Source: Phallusia mammillata (taxonomy: Eukaryota; Chordata; Ascidiacea; Phlebobranchia; Ascidiidae). From it: a DNA stretch of 64,000 nt. Below, one piece after another: positions 10,801 through 22,530 of the stretch. Made by a program: the position numbers and the translations under genes. The DNA lies in NCBI GenBank assembly GCA_003260075.1, contig QLIY01000012.1, forward strand, positions 2,811 through 66,810, given 5' to 3'. Numbering within the stretch: position 1 is the first letter of the stretch; the number at the start of each line of letters is the position of its first letter. The notes below the pieces were generated by a model that was not told the DNA's origin, made no database searches, and was given only the letters and a program-made list of their open reading frames with translations.

Positions 10801-13800
10801 NNNNNNNNNNNNNNNNNNNNAAAATCAATCAAGTAGAGTAGTAGTACCAGGTGCTTAGACCACTAGGCCAACATGCTCCACGTCTCTGAGATGTTCAACT
10901 AGGCTATTTAACTATGAAAGTGACCTGTATAGCGGCTTTATGACCTCATAGTTAGTGCCTTTGTCAGCTAAAAAAATTATTCAAATGTTCGAAGTGCGCC
11001 AAATAATTTTTGTTTTTTCTAAAATGCGCCTTAAAAGAAAAAAGTTTGGGAACCACTGCAATACAATGTCATTTTGGTGTTTTTGTTTGTGTTAAGAAAA
11101 ATGGATTTAAAAAACTAAGTTGACTTGAATGATCAACTTTATGAAACATTTTGAAATGTTTTTTAGATGTGGTTTACAAAACTCCCTCCAGTGCTAACAT
11201 TTCAACTGTCAAGATTTCATTTCAACCAACAACTCAACAAACCAGAAAAACTTCATGATCGCCTGGTTTTTCCATCTGTTTTATACATGGACAGGTGATT
11301 AGGGTGCATATGCTGTTGTACTGATCTTTATCTAAGTTAAACTGTACACCATACCTACAAAACTTAATACAAGTACATAAAATGTGAATTATTTTGCAGG
11401 TATATGGAATCAAGTAAGGAAATAACCCGTGCTAAACGAGAGGAAGTTAAACAACTCTCAATGCAGTTACATGATATGCGCTTACGTTTGAGCAGGTATT
11501 TTACATATTATAACCAAAAGTAAGTACCAAGGATAATAATTGAGTGTTTTTTTACAGAGCTATTACAACATACCACAATGGAAGATCGTACACACTGTCT
11601 GATGTTCTATTGTGTTGTGCTAATTATGCATCACAAAAACATGCTGAAGGAGGTGACAATAGCGCTAACCCAAATCAAGAGTCAAGAAGGTGACATGTTT
11701 ACAAATATGTAGCTCTTCCAGCAGTTTTTATTGACGGTTTTAACCTTTTCTGAAGGTGATATGTTGTAGCACTCTACCACCAATCCAAAGAAGAGAACCT
11801 ATTTACTCATCTAGCCACTTTTGCTAACAAAACAATGATTTTTCTTACCGCCCATTAAATTTTACAAAATGCTGTTCACTGCTGCTGTTGCCTAGATTAG
11901 GAAGCCCTGTGCAAAACTTAATCCAGTTTAAAGTTTGACCTATATTGGACTGTTTTAGGAGATCTGGAAGTGGATCCCCAAGCTTTGGTTTGTCCCCTAA
12001 CAAGCGAAGTAAGGAAGACAGCTCAGAAAGTGATGAACAGGAAATTTATCCTGGATCATCAGCTGCCAATGACAGTGTAATGTCCACAGAAGCCCAAACC
12101 GTGGAAGCAATTTTAAGAAAATGGAAGGAGAATGTGGATCAAGAAATAATTGGTAAATTTGTTATTTTTTGTTTTTTCATTTTGTTTTGTAATAACCATA
12201 CTGAGGCAATCAGAAATAGCTAATTGTGCTTTGTATAAAAATTTTAAACTCTGGTTGTTTCAGATCTGAGAGAAGCCATCAGTCAAACAGAAATAAAAAT
12301 TGACAAGATGTTTGAAGAAAGTGATTTAAGGCAGATGCCGTACACTTTGCATGCTGTGCTTGTTCATCAGGGTCAAGCTTTGGCAGGTACAGTGATGTTT
12401 GTAAAATAATGTAAATGCTGACAATGTATCTTTTAAAAAAAGTAATCTGCATTTGTAAAAAAATCTCCATTTGTTTGCTTAATTTTTTTTTAATTTCTAT
12501 TTTAAGAAAGCGATTGTCATTGACAAATCACCGAAACCCAATTTAGTACTGCAAATGTTAATCTTTTTGTTAAGTAAATGGTTTTGTATGACATTTTTTT
12601 GCAAATGCAGTGTGATTCATATTATGCAGGTCACTATTGGGCTTACATTCGTGACTACAAAAACCAATGCTGGCTTCGATTCAACGATACCATGGTAACA
12701 GAAGAAACTTTTCAACAACTTGCCACAGAATCAGTTGGTGGAATTCATGCATCTCGTTACTATGGCAATCTTGCCAGTGCCTACTGTCTGATATATGTCG
12801 ACAGCAAACGAACAGATCTATTCGCAGGTATTGTTTGCTAGAAGTCAAATTGCTGGAGTGCGAAAAAAAAAATTAAAAAAGAAATTTTTTTGTCAATTTT
12901 TTTGCCTAAAAGTATTCAACCATTTGATTAAGACTATCAAAAAATTTCAATATCAACCATATATGCATGATTTGTAGATTTTGATTTCCAAAGTGCTATA
13001 TCAAAGGACCTTGACCTGAGCAATCTAATCAACTGCGACCAAGAGAAGCTTGATAATGAGTTGGAGCAGATAGACATGGAAAAGGCCAAACAAATGTCCC
13101 TTGAGACAGTTGTCTTACCGATTGACAATGATTGTGATGAAAACCAAAAAGAAAATCTTCAGGCTGGTAAAAGTTAGTGAAAGGCAAAAATAAGAAGTTA
13201 CTGTATTATTGCAAACAACATGCTGACGTTAAACATAAACTTTGTGCACATTAATATCATGACCGCTACACTAGCTTGTTTTCTTCCATGTCATCTTGAA
13301 CATGATTGTGAAGCGACACTAGAAAATTTTGTTTTAAAATTTTGGTGTTTTTCTACATATAGTTAACATAAAACAGTTTCAACAAATAATTTTAAATCAT
13401 TTTTCAAAAAAGTAGGTGTTGTGCTAGAAAGAAAAATATTAGAAGTAATAGGACTTTGGTTGTTTAATGCACAAGATTGTTTGGTACAACAACCACTCCT
13501 GAAGAATACGATTCAAAATATACATATTTTTTGCTTTTGCAGACGTGATAGATGACGGAGGTCCTCTTGACTTAGCAGTTTTAAAAAATGCCATTGATCG
13601 AGTGTCAGACACATACAACGGCTCAGGACCAGAAAAAGCCCTTGAGCAGGTGCGTTGACTTTTTTGCCCTTTGTACTAACCCTCGACAGTGTCTTTCAAC
13701 CTTTTTATTCTTGTGGCTCAAAAACAAACTAACTTTTCCAGGCTAAAAGATATTTGTAAGAATTTTCTTTGAAACTAGAATGTGATTTAAATCACTGGTT

Positions 13801-16800
13801 TTGGTAACAAACGAGATTAAAATAAGGTGTAGCAGCACCACTGTTAAACGACAATGCCTCAAAAAGACTTCATATGAAAACTTTAGACAGCATTTTCCAT
13901 TTGTACTTTTAGTGGGTGGGCAGTTATTGTGTAAAGTTTAATGGAAAGATCTTGCTGCCAATACACTATATATATTCGAACCCTGGCAAAAATACATGGC
14001 TGTTAATCTCGCATATTTTTAGCCTAAATGGAATGGGTATTTGTGAAGAATCAGAAAACTTTTTAAAAGCTATGTATTTCCTTTTCTTTCTATTTTTCTC
14101 TCGCCTCTTCAGAAAAATGCAGAATCAGAAACAGAAGATCCCCAGGCCCCAGAGGAACTTGAGCCTAAAAATATAAGCAGCATAAGTAGTAACGAGCCTT
14201 CCACAACGAACCAAGCCAAATTATCAGAAACCAACCACATTACAACCAGGCCTGAGTTAAACGACTATGAAGATGAGGTTTCTTTTATTCTTTTCTATTC
14301 ACTTTCCTATCTCTCTTTCTTGCAACTATCCTGTATCTTTCTAGGCTTCATGTTGCCCTACCTTTCAAGCTTTGATCTTTGCTATTATGAAAGTGGGCAG
14401 CACATACAACTTGAAAGGACCGCAGGTCGCCTTATCCCAGGTAGTTCACCTTTACAATGTTTACAAAAGTATTACCTGATTTGTATGTCAACAGTGTATC
14501 ACGTGACAGTATGTGACCACGTCGATTCTACTCTGAGCACTACCAATAGCGAAATCTTTCAAACAAACATCTTGAGTTATGTCTAGTCTTTGACATAGCA
14601 ATAGGCACCATAACCCTCTGGTCAAATTAGAAATGCAAAACACTGAAGGTGATCAGCGAAATGCATACAGATTTTCATTTTTCGTTTTTAGGCGATTAGC
14701 GAAGAAATGGAAAGGCTTCAAACCTTGTCCAAAGAGCAGGAAACCTTAATTACGGACCCGCGCTTGCAGAATATTGTTGTGTACCTCTACCAGAATGGTG
14801 CTACCCCAAAGGTAAACATTGGCCTATGGGCAATCTCGTTGGCTTTTGTACATATAACGTGCGCCTAATACATAAAGGCAACGGAAACTGAAAATGACGT
14901 CACCCTAACGATTCAGTAACTGATACCATGGCGATAAACATGTGGTGACCTTCAACATATTGTTGTAACTCTGAATAGCCCGTCACAAAAACACGTTTAG
15001 ATGAGTGTAATTTTACTACTGTACTGAATTAATTGTGTGTTACCACGAAGCTAAAAATACTTGTATCATATTACATAGCATCTGGTAATGCACATGGCGA
15101 CATGTATTGTCACAGCTGCAAAAACCTAGCGTAATCCGCTAGTATAATAGTATAAAAAGGAGGGAATAATGAGAAAAAAAACAGCACCTTGTGTGTGTTT
15201 GACATCTACTATTCGTATGTATATTTTTTCAATTAGGTGATAGAAAGATGTATTTTGGAACAATTTACTGACAGGAGGTTACGATACGACCAACGGTCAG
15301 CAGACATTATGCGATGCGCCATCGAAAAACTCGCGTCATTAGATTTGAACGAAGAACCTGATGAGCTGAGCGTAAGTAAACAAGCAGATATAGAATTGGC
15401 CGATTTAAACTACTTGGCTGAGAAAGGGTTTTGCAAGTTACAACGCTCAAATGTCTCTTGAATTGTACATCTCTTACGATTATATGGGACCGTCTTGTAA
15501 AACTATCATCACCCAACCCGTAGTTCAAAAACCATGCTTGCTGATAATACTTCTTAAATTTTGTTCGGTCTTTGCTTGTTTTTAATGCTCCAATAGCGAA
15601 TCTAATAAAATATAAAGTCATGTAAACAATATGTAGTAGAAAAATATTTTTGTATGTTGTTGACACACGAAAACCTTTACCGATTTAAGTCTGCGGGCGA
15701 GGGCTTCAGAAATACTGGTATAGATCATAGTACATAAGGCCCGTTAGATGATGCCGAGAAAACGTTGAATGCGCGTTTTTAAGACCTTAAACTCATTTAT
15801 CTCATATACAAGCACCCATTTAACTGCTGAGCTCTTTTTTGCAGGAGTGGAAGCAGAAATATCAGTACTTCTGTCTGGCGACTTGTCACATGCTACGCGG
15901 TTTATCACTCTTCCACAAGCGGCATTTCTTTGAGGCCGCCACACATTTTATCGCTGTGCACGAACATAACGTGGGACTCACTGCTGGCGGTGAGACAAGG
16001 ATGGGGGTCGACGCCAAGTTTGTGGGAAGATACTGTAGGACCTGTGTTCAGGTTAGCAAGTGTTCAGCCTTTCTTTCATTGGTTACCAAAGTCGTTTGGT
16101 ATGCTTTTCCTGTAATATCTGTTCAAATTGCGTAAACTGCGGTGCATGTAAAATACACAGGATCACTTGGTGCATTAGTAACACCGCTTGGTGCGCGTCT
16201 ATATTGCTTGGTGCACTTTTGTATTACTTGGTGTACCTTTAAAATAACTTGGTACACCTTTATCTCGCTTGATGCGTCGCTATACCAATTGGTGCACATC
16301 TACATGGATTAATACACCATTTATAAACAGTGATGTAGTAATATGCATTCCAATCAATATAAATGTGCACGAAGTAATTTTTAGGTTCATTAAGTAATAT
16401 AAATGTGTACTAAGTGACATAAGAGCGAACCAAGATACTTTTTACCAAGATACTATACTTTTCAAGAGCGAACCAAGATATATTTTTGATGCACCCCGTA
16501 AACTGAGCTTCAGGACCGCAAAACGTTGAATGTTATCTTCTACACAAGGCCTAAATATAAATTGTTTGAGCAGAGAGTAAATGAGCAGGCAATGCGCCAA
16601 CTTCAATCCCCTGACAAGGAAATCGCGCTGCAGGGCATTCAGATGATGAGAAGCCAGTTGATACCTTGCATAGCTGCCCTGCTTTCCACGGAAAAGGGGG
16701 GAGGGACAGCTCAGGACTTGCAGCTTGCAGATAACATGCGGGACGATTGGTGTTCGTTACTTGAGCAGAACGTCGGTAAGTTTAAAACTTGAAACAACTA

Positions 16801-17379
16801 TGGTGTTTTTATCCAATTTAGTGGTCTGATTAACCTTCCAGGAAAGGAAACTCTAATAACGTAAGAATTCACATCAGAGAAAGTTTCCAAATACTGTTAG
16901 GTAGCACAAAAAGCATTTGCGAATATTTAAAAGCAACTTGTCGTAAAACGCTAACGGTTAGGGCTATTAGGATCGGACATTATCATAAAAATGGCAACAA
17001 ACCCAACATACAAACTTCGTTTCTAAGCCTATTCCAGTCTTACTGATGATCTAAATATCTGTGCTCTTTACGCCATCTATAGGTATTCAGCCAACTTTGT
17101 CTTTTGGGAATACACACAAGAGCTACTTGTCCCGTGTCCTGTGCTCCACGTTATATCATTAATCCTAGTTGGTTAAGGAAGCCTATTTTAAACATCGTAT
17201 TAACATATGTTTTTCCTGCAGTTTTATCGAGAGAACAATTGTCGAACGTACTTACCGAATTTCTGGATGTAAGCCCGGCTTCGGTATCCAACACAGCAAT
17301 GCCAGAGGTGGACGTACCCATCAACCTTTGTCAGCAGTATGAGACTGTCATGTCTTCCCTCTTACATGAGCCAGACTAA
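7897..17379 (+). CDS. USP25/USP28-like ubiquitin-specific protease (5' end not found)
   Basis: Twenty-one phase-consistent exons: 7897-7937, 8424-8577, 8821-8930, 9000-9142, 9202-9345, 9780-10026, 10154-10275, 11167-11294, 11400-11495, 11558-11689, 11959-12152, 12264-12386, 12630-12827, 12978-13166, 13543-13649, 14113-14277, 14692-14811, 15237-15371, 15845-16051, 16514-16775, 17222-17379. They give 1057 residues, against about 1055-1077 in human, so only about 40 N-terminal residues are missing. The first exon resembles the end of the UBA-like helix. A ubiquitin-interacting motif follows ([18 protein letters not shown]). The catalytic cysteine lies in [11 protein letters not shown] (codon 9041-9043), the histidine in AGHYWAYI (12632-12634) and the Asn/Asp in RFNDTMV (12683-12688). 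The charged insert and the C-terminal USP25/28 domain are both present. The enzyme removes ubiquitin from substrates. A single such gene suggests an ancestor predating the vertebrate USP25/USP28 split. Confidence 0.93.
8640..8795. mobile_element. Short MITE-like foldback in USP intron
   Basis: Arms at about 8655-8712 and 8735-8792 are inverted copies: atgaatataacggctcaaa on the left pairs with the complement of ttttgggccgttattttcat on the right, continuing into gacatgctttt...ttattc. The right arm recurs nearly unchanged at 26530-26625, showing a dispersed family. It ends just upstream of the acceptor of the exon starting at 8821. Confidence 0.75.
10604..11058. mobile_element. hAT-type non-autonomous element in USP intron
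   Basis: It starts cagtggttcccaaact and ends with the exact inverse, agtttgggaaccactg. A perfect 8-bp target-site duplication, caatacaa, flanks it (10596-10603 and 11059-11066). Eight-bp duplications with this CAGTGGTTC terminus are diagnostic of the hAT superfamily. It carries a nested SINE and an N gap and encodes no transposase. Confidence 0.93.
10685..10836 (+). mobile_element. tRNA-derived SINE nested in the hAT element
   Basis: The body (10701-10785) opens ggcaggaacttggccgaatg. It has a tRNA-like A box (tggccgaatggtctgg) and a possible B box (gggattcgttgc). A 35-base N block (10786-10820) sits where an A-tail would be. Flanking 16-bp direct repeats, aaaatcattcaagtag and aaaatcaatcaagtag (15/16), are target-site duplications of the kind made by LINE machinery. 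A second copy of the same body lies at 22351-22419. Confidence 0.85.
16140..16480. repeat. Inverted array of ~25-bp units in USP intron
   Basis: Six or more units of the form cttggtgcac/gt plus a short AT spacer run from about 16160 to 16320. From about 16340 to 16480 the units appear in the opposite sense (gtgcacgaagtaat, gtgtactaagtgac). The layout, two opposed tandem arrays inside an intron, resembles the one in ZC3H10 intron 5 but with unrelated units. Confidence 0.7.
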
Positions 17380-17843
17380 CATTTTACCAATATGCTATTT
17401 TTTGCTTTGTGCTACAGGAAAATTTTCTCTATTGCTTTCAGGCCTTGGAGCCATTTTTTAAACTCGCAAGAAAAATTGGTCAGTTTTTGCCGATAAACGC
17501 TTGATGCTATTTGCTTTTCAATTCTTTGTGTCTGTTGGGTACTGATTGCGTTTTACCAAAACTTGGTTGTGTTTAGCTTTTAACGCACACTTGCTTTTTC
17601 CACTGTGTCTTATTAAATATACCTTTATTTAAAACTTGTGTTGTGATAGTAATACAGGAATAGTTTTTGTTTCAAACGTAAAGCAACATCTAATCTACAA
17701 GGCAAGTCTTATGTATACGGTAAGGTTTTCATATTTTCAAAACAGACACTTTTTCCAAAAATCTGGTGAGGTCATTGGAACAGCTTTTCATAGGCTCGAA
17801 ATGATTTTTTTTTCACAAAAACTATTGCAGACAATGTAAAACC

Positions 17844-17849
17844 AATAAA
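17844..17849 (+). terminator. Poly(A) signal, probable for the USP gene
   Basis: AATAAA 465 bases after the USP stop codon. It lies only 76 bases from the last codon of the convergent MRPL40 gene, so the two 3' UTRs nearly meet or overlap. Confidence 0.55.
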
Positions 17850-17924
17850 AATCAATCGCCCTCTCTTATCCTTGAGTCTTGTACTTGATGCGAAAACCGA
17901 ATTCACACCAGCTCCAACCTTTAC

Positions 17925-17930
17925 TTTATT
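17925..17930 (-). terminator. Poly(A) signal overlapping the MRPL40 stop codon
   Basis: On the minus strand the last codons read GAA TAA A, so AATAAA begins inside the final Glu codon and includes the stop. If used, the MRPL40 3' UTR would be only about 15-30 bases long. Confidence 0.6.
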
Positions 17931-18709
17931 CATCCGCATTTGGTGGTGAACAGCTCACATACCCACCTAATGGTGCAAGATAATTCGAAATAGGAAGTGT
18001 CTGTACAGGTCCTTCGCATTTAAATGTTGAAAAAGTTAGTTCGGAACTTAAAGCTGCTTCGTGTAGCGCCGGAGATTCCAAATATAGTTCATTCAAGGCT
18101 TTTGCCTGAAAAATATGACAACTAGTATTATATATAGCAATAGTATGTTCTTAATTACACAAATCATTTACCAATAGTATATATATAGAGTAGTATTAAA
18201 AGTACAGATTTTATAAAATTGTTATTCCTGCAATACAAAACTTTTTTTAAAAATGTAAACCTGTTGGGCAAGGAAATTCTCAAGCTTTTCATCTTCCAGA
18301 TGCCGAACGTTCTTTGTGTACCGACTCCAATCTTTCTCCAACAAGAGTTGCGAAGTTTCAATCTCTTCTGATAAAGGGTCTTTAGTTCGTTTCCTTTGGA
18401 ATGGGCGTAAAATAAAATATAATACACTTTCTGACATTTACAAACATCTCATTACCTTTCCGGGCTTTTCCATTCTTTGTTAACTTGAAAATCTGTGATT
18501 GGAATCTTCTGCACAGCTACCTTAGTGAGTTTTTGCAGTTTTCTCTTTTTGCGGTCTAATATATTCTGCTTGTATTTTGGATCCATATTCTGATAAATTG
18601 CAATGTCTGACATTTTGAATCCCATCCGCTTACAACAAGTAGAAATGCATTGAATCTGATTTGCAACAGTCAAGGTACCAACGACAGTCCATTTCTTACA
18701 AAACAGCAT
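17926..18709 (-). CDS. MRPL40: Mitochondrial large-subunit ribosomal protein mL40
   Basis: Three exons join in phase on the minus strand (18709-18456, 18393-18261, 18105-17926) to give 188 residues; human MRPL40 has 206. The family signature runs from DRKKRKLQKLTKVAVQKIPI through RTKDPLSEEIETSQLLLEK, DWSRYTKNVRHLEDEKLENF and LNELYLESPALHEAA, matching in order the central and C-terminal blocks of mL40. The N-terminus is basic and hydroxylated (MLFCKKWTVVGTLTVANQ), consistent with a mitochondrial import signal. The protein is a structural component of the mitoribosome. The gene is tail-to-tail with the USP gene, and BAX lies 715 bases upstream on the same strand. A shorter start at the internal Met in KRMGFKMSD cannot be excluded. 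Confidence 0.9.
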
Positions 18710-19424
18710 GATTTCCTATGCAAACTATCCTAAAGGTAGTACAAAATGTCACACAAAATATTTTGAAAACAGACAAACCAAAAAACTGTAATGAACCTCA
18801 GTGCAAGTCATACTGTAGAATAATGACATGGATTTGTACTAAAATGTTAAAACTGTGAGTCCAAAAAGGTTGCCACAAAATCCATTTTCAACAAAGTTAA
18901 ACAGTGGTACGAATGGCATCATACATGATCACAGTGTGTCAATTTTGAAGCACACTTAAGTGGAATGAGGTGGCTCAAATACATGCTGTACATACATAAA
19001 GTTGTAATAATTTTTTCAACCAATCAGTCTAATTATAAAAAAACCTTTCATTTTTAAAGCTGGTATTGGCTACTTTAATCAAAAAACTAGTACCTACACA
19101 TGTTATGAATATATGCTATGGTGATGAAACAAAAAAAAATGCGCAAACCGAACTAGGATTTTACAAAACAACACATTTGTACCAAGTTCAGTTGGTATTC
19201 ACACAGATCTTACTCTGACATACTTGGATCAAAAATTATTTAAAAACATTAAGGAAACAACTTATAGAAGAATATTTTAACCTGATCCATGATGGTAGAT
19301 TTGAGATGATTAGATTTTACAGACCAATTAAAACTGTACAAAAAATGTATAGAATGACTGGCAGAGGCAAAACTTTCAGGTAAAAGTTCAGTAAGCCATT
19401 TAAGCATGCAATTTCCACTTTTAG
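18710..19424. other. Spacer between BAX-like gene and MRPL40
   Basis: No exon or repeat can be supported. It presumably holds the BAX 3' UTR and the MRPL40 promoter. Confidence 0.5.
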
Positions 19425-20303
19425 TCATTTTTTGAAAATGGACCAGAAAAACAGTAATGCACTAGAAACTGTGAGAACAGCCATGGTCGTATCAGATATT
19501 CCAAACCATTCCTTAATCATGCACCAACCCCCACGACTTATAATCCATTTCGCTACATGTTGCACAATAAAATCAACAACCCACCGCAGTAACTCTTTCA
19601 CCCATGGCATATTATCTAGGCCCCTCATAAAGGAACGAACACATAATCTGTAGGCAAAGTAAAACAAAGCAACAATACGCCCCCAGTTAAAATTTCCATC
19701 CTCAAACATTTGCAAACAGACTTTCATGAACACCTCCTTTGTAGACCTCACTGGAACTTTTTCGATAAAATCGTTCAGGGTTGCATCCCTGCTCATATCA
19801 TCACCAATTCTTCTTAACGTGCTAGCAATATCATGTAAACTTTCATCAGTTAAACCAGCTGTGGCAACTTTGTCTGCTCGGCATAAGTCGCGAATACGTG
19901 GCTCAAATGGATTCTGTTCAGTTTGGGCCCTTTCTTGAAGAAACATGTTGAGCAAGAGTCTGGCCTGCTCACCAACTAGCATCTCATCTCGAGTAACTTG
20001 CTCTGCGAATGTTCTTCTTTCTGTTGGACGATTGATATATGGTCTACCAGTTGAAGTGCTCGGCAAGTTTGGATCATCATATGTTGAACAGCCTGCAGCA
20101 TGTGGATCGGTATGTGGAAATCTTATGCCATCCTGGTTTGTTATGTTAGCATTGTTTCTATTGTGGTTTTGTCTCCCTCTTGAGGGATTTGCGGTACGAG
20201 GCCGACTCCTTCTTGTTGTTTGACTCTCCTTATCTTCTTCTGGTACTTCACTATCAGCATCTCCACCTCCTCCTGAGTAACATGGAGAATCTTCACCATC
20301 CAT
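19425..20303 (-). CDS. BAX-like pro-apoptotic BCL-2 family protein, intronless
   Basis: A 292-residue protein in one exon. In order: a disordered, Arg/Asn/Gly-rich N-terminal extension (1-100); a helix with EQARLLLNMFLQERAQ (112-127) matching BAX alpha-1; a BH3 (LHDIASTLRRIGDDMS, 156-171, with the invariant Leu-x3-Gly-Asp); BH1 (EDGNFNWGRIVALFYFAYRL, 201-220); BH2 (WIISRGGWCMIKEWF, 253-267); and a C-terminal hydrophobic anchor ending in KK (272-292). The BH1 is almost identical to BAX, which forms pores in the outer mitochondrial membrane. Human BAX is 192 residues, and the extra length is the N-terminal extension. The start is the first ATG in frame; its MDG opening matches BAX. Vertebrate BAX has several introns, so the intronless form is unusual. 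Confidence 0.9.
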   Translation of the reverse strand: MDGEDSPCYSGGGGDADSEVPEEDKESQTTRRSRPRTANPSRGRQNHNRNNANITNQDGIRFPHTDPHAAGCSTYDDPNLPSTSTGRPYINRPTERRTFAEQVTRDEMLVGEQARLLLNMFLQERAQTEQNPFEPRIRDLCRADKVATAGLTDESLHDIASTLRRIGDDMSRDATLNDFIEKVPVRSTKEVFMKVCLQMFEDGNFNWGRIVALFYFAYRLCVRSFMRGLDNMPWVKELLRWVVDFIVQHVAKWIISRGGWCMIKEWFGISDTTMAVLTVSSALLFFWSIFKK

Positions 20304-21824
20304 TTTCAAGTTTTGCAATAAAAACAATTTTTAAAAAAACATTCTGAACATACCTAAAAGTAATTCTGAAATAAAGAATCACGTTTAATATAACCACCTA
20401 ACCAGATACTTTTAAAAAGTGACCGAAACATCGTTATAAATTCAACAGCATAAACATAATACTTACAGCACAAGGGCTCCTCTAAAATACACAATCTACT
20501 AAAAAAACTAATGTAGATGGTTAGGGCTATTAGGGTAGGGGTGTAGGTGGGCAATAACATTAAAATTCAATTACAGATACCCTTTGCGGATTAATATTCA
20601 TACAAGCATTAACATACTGCATGGCCAGTCTGCAGAACATGGCAGTTCCCGACGAGATCTCGCGCATGCAGGACCTACATGTTCCGCAAGCACGACCCAG
20701 AAGTTCGCGTGCAAAACCAATTTCAGCAGGCACAAAGCAAGTAAAAGAGGTCAAGACAGCCCAATTAAATGCCTTTGGTGCAAAATGTTTGCATGCAAAA
20801 CCCAAAACTTGGCGTGCAAAATTTTTTTTTCAAAAATAAATCGCGCGTGCTGCTGCCACACTCTGCAGACTGGCTGCATGGTACCATACCACCCTCAACA
20901 TGTATAAGAATATTAAGCCCGTAAGGGGGATCTGAGATTGAATTATAGTGTCATTTTTAATACTTACCCCAACCCAGACCCTAGTAGAAGCCCTAACCGT
21001 CAACATTTTTAAAAGTTTCACGCGTTTTATAAGCAAATTGTGTATTTTAGAGGAGCCCAAAGCATAAGAAACGAATGCCAATTTTCAGACCATTGATTCC
21101 AAATTGTTTTCAGCTATGCCGTTTCTGTGAAAAATGCTTGAAGTGGTACAACTACAACCATTACTTGATCCAAAAGAGAAAAGTTTTTCAGACAAACAAA
21201 AAACTAAAAAAGTTTAACCCCGTGAATGGTTTAGTTTGGAATTTCAAACTGCGTTGCCCATTAAGACACTCGTATACGTTATCGACTCAATATATTGATC
21301 ACAATGTTTCTGTGTTTTTTTTGCTCTTTCCAGTTTTTTATTTATTTTCAGCTTGCACAAAGTCAAAACATTTGCGGACATTTTTGCTTGAACTGGTTAA
21401 TTTTTATTTTTAACAACACAAGTGGACACAGAACTTTGGATTTTGGAAACAGAAACACATCAAACTTCATCAGACAGTTTTTTCACATTTGTTCGTACAA
21501 CTCACACAAATTATATTTAAAAACATACCAAAACCGCAGGGCTATTTTTTCTGACTACCGTATTTACTGGATTGTAAGCAGCGGCTTATAAAAAGTAAAT
21601 TTATGTAATTGTAGCCAAATAAATAATTATACTGTCAAGTTACAGCTGTTCGACACCAAATGTCGACAAAATCCAAGTACCCCAAAAGCGCGTTTATACA
21701 CAATTTATTGCCAAATTCAATGAAAAAGGTACAATGAAAAAAAAACACTGAATTTTTTGCATCAAAATGTTTGCACTAAAAAATAAACTTGTTGATTACA
21801 GTAAGCTTCTATGACCCTGTTTAG
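20304..21824. other. Intergenic DNA upstream of the BAX-like gene
   Basis: No exon can be supported. An open stretch at 20584-20907 is rich in gcgtgcaaaa-like words and looks repeat-derived. The piece near 21557-21595 (accgtatttactggattgta, then a gcggcttataaaa tail) resembles the ends of a known type of DNA transposon but has no visible partner. Confidence 0.4.
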
Positions 21825-22082
21825 CAGCGGTTCCCAACCTGTGGATCGCGACCCAAACTGGGGTCGCTTGACAATTTGCCAGGGGTCGCCTAAGGCATGG
21901 TTCCCAACTCATTTTAGGCCATGTACCCCTAGCCCAAATAAAATAAACTCATTGACAACTTGTTTGTTGAGAAAAAATACAGTCAATGTTAATTTAGAGC
22001 CTACTAATTTTATCCTTGGGGTCACCGCAACTTGGCGAATGTTATCAAGGGGTCACGGCACAAGAATGGTTGGGAACCGCTG
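21825..22082. mobile_element. hAT-type MITE
   Basis: Begins cagcggttcccaacct and ends with the inverse, ggttgggaaccgctg. The flanking 8-mers are ctgtttag (21817-21824) and ctgtgtag (22083-22090), 7/8 identical. At 258 bp there is no coding capacity. Confidence 0.88.
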
Positions 22083-22208
22083 CTGTGTAGGCTGGTAGAG
22101 CTACTAACGTAAGAACTGTCAGTAGCCAAGTTTGGGAATTTCCATTTAGTGACACAACGGAGCACAGGCGTTTATGGTGACATTTATACAGCAATTTGCA
22201 ACATGCTG

Positions 22209-22430
<222 letters not shown>

Positions 22431-22530
22431 ATTGTCGCCGTAAACGCCTATACTTTGTTGCGCCACCCAGCGGAAAATCCCAAACCTGGCTACTGGCAGT
22501 TCTTACGTTACTAGATCTACTGTATAGACC

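Noticed and set aside
10842-10885. Minus-strand tRNA-like A box (tggcctagtggtctaagc)
   Set aside because: No B box or cloverleaf follows, so it is not called as a tRNA or second SINE.
16526-16792. Start of a separate protein at the TTG/ATG near 16526
   Set aside because: It is an internal USP exon (16514-16775) in phase with its neighbours.
20584-20907. Open stretch rich in Cys, Lys and His
   Set aside because: Built from repeated gtgcaaaa-like words; looks repeat-derived.
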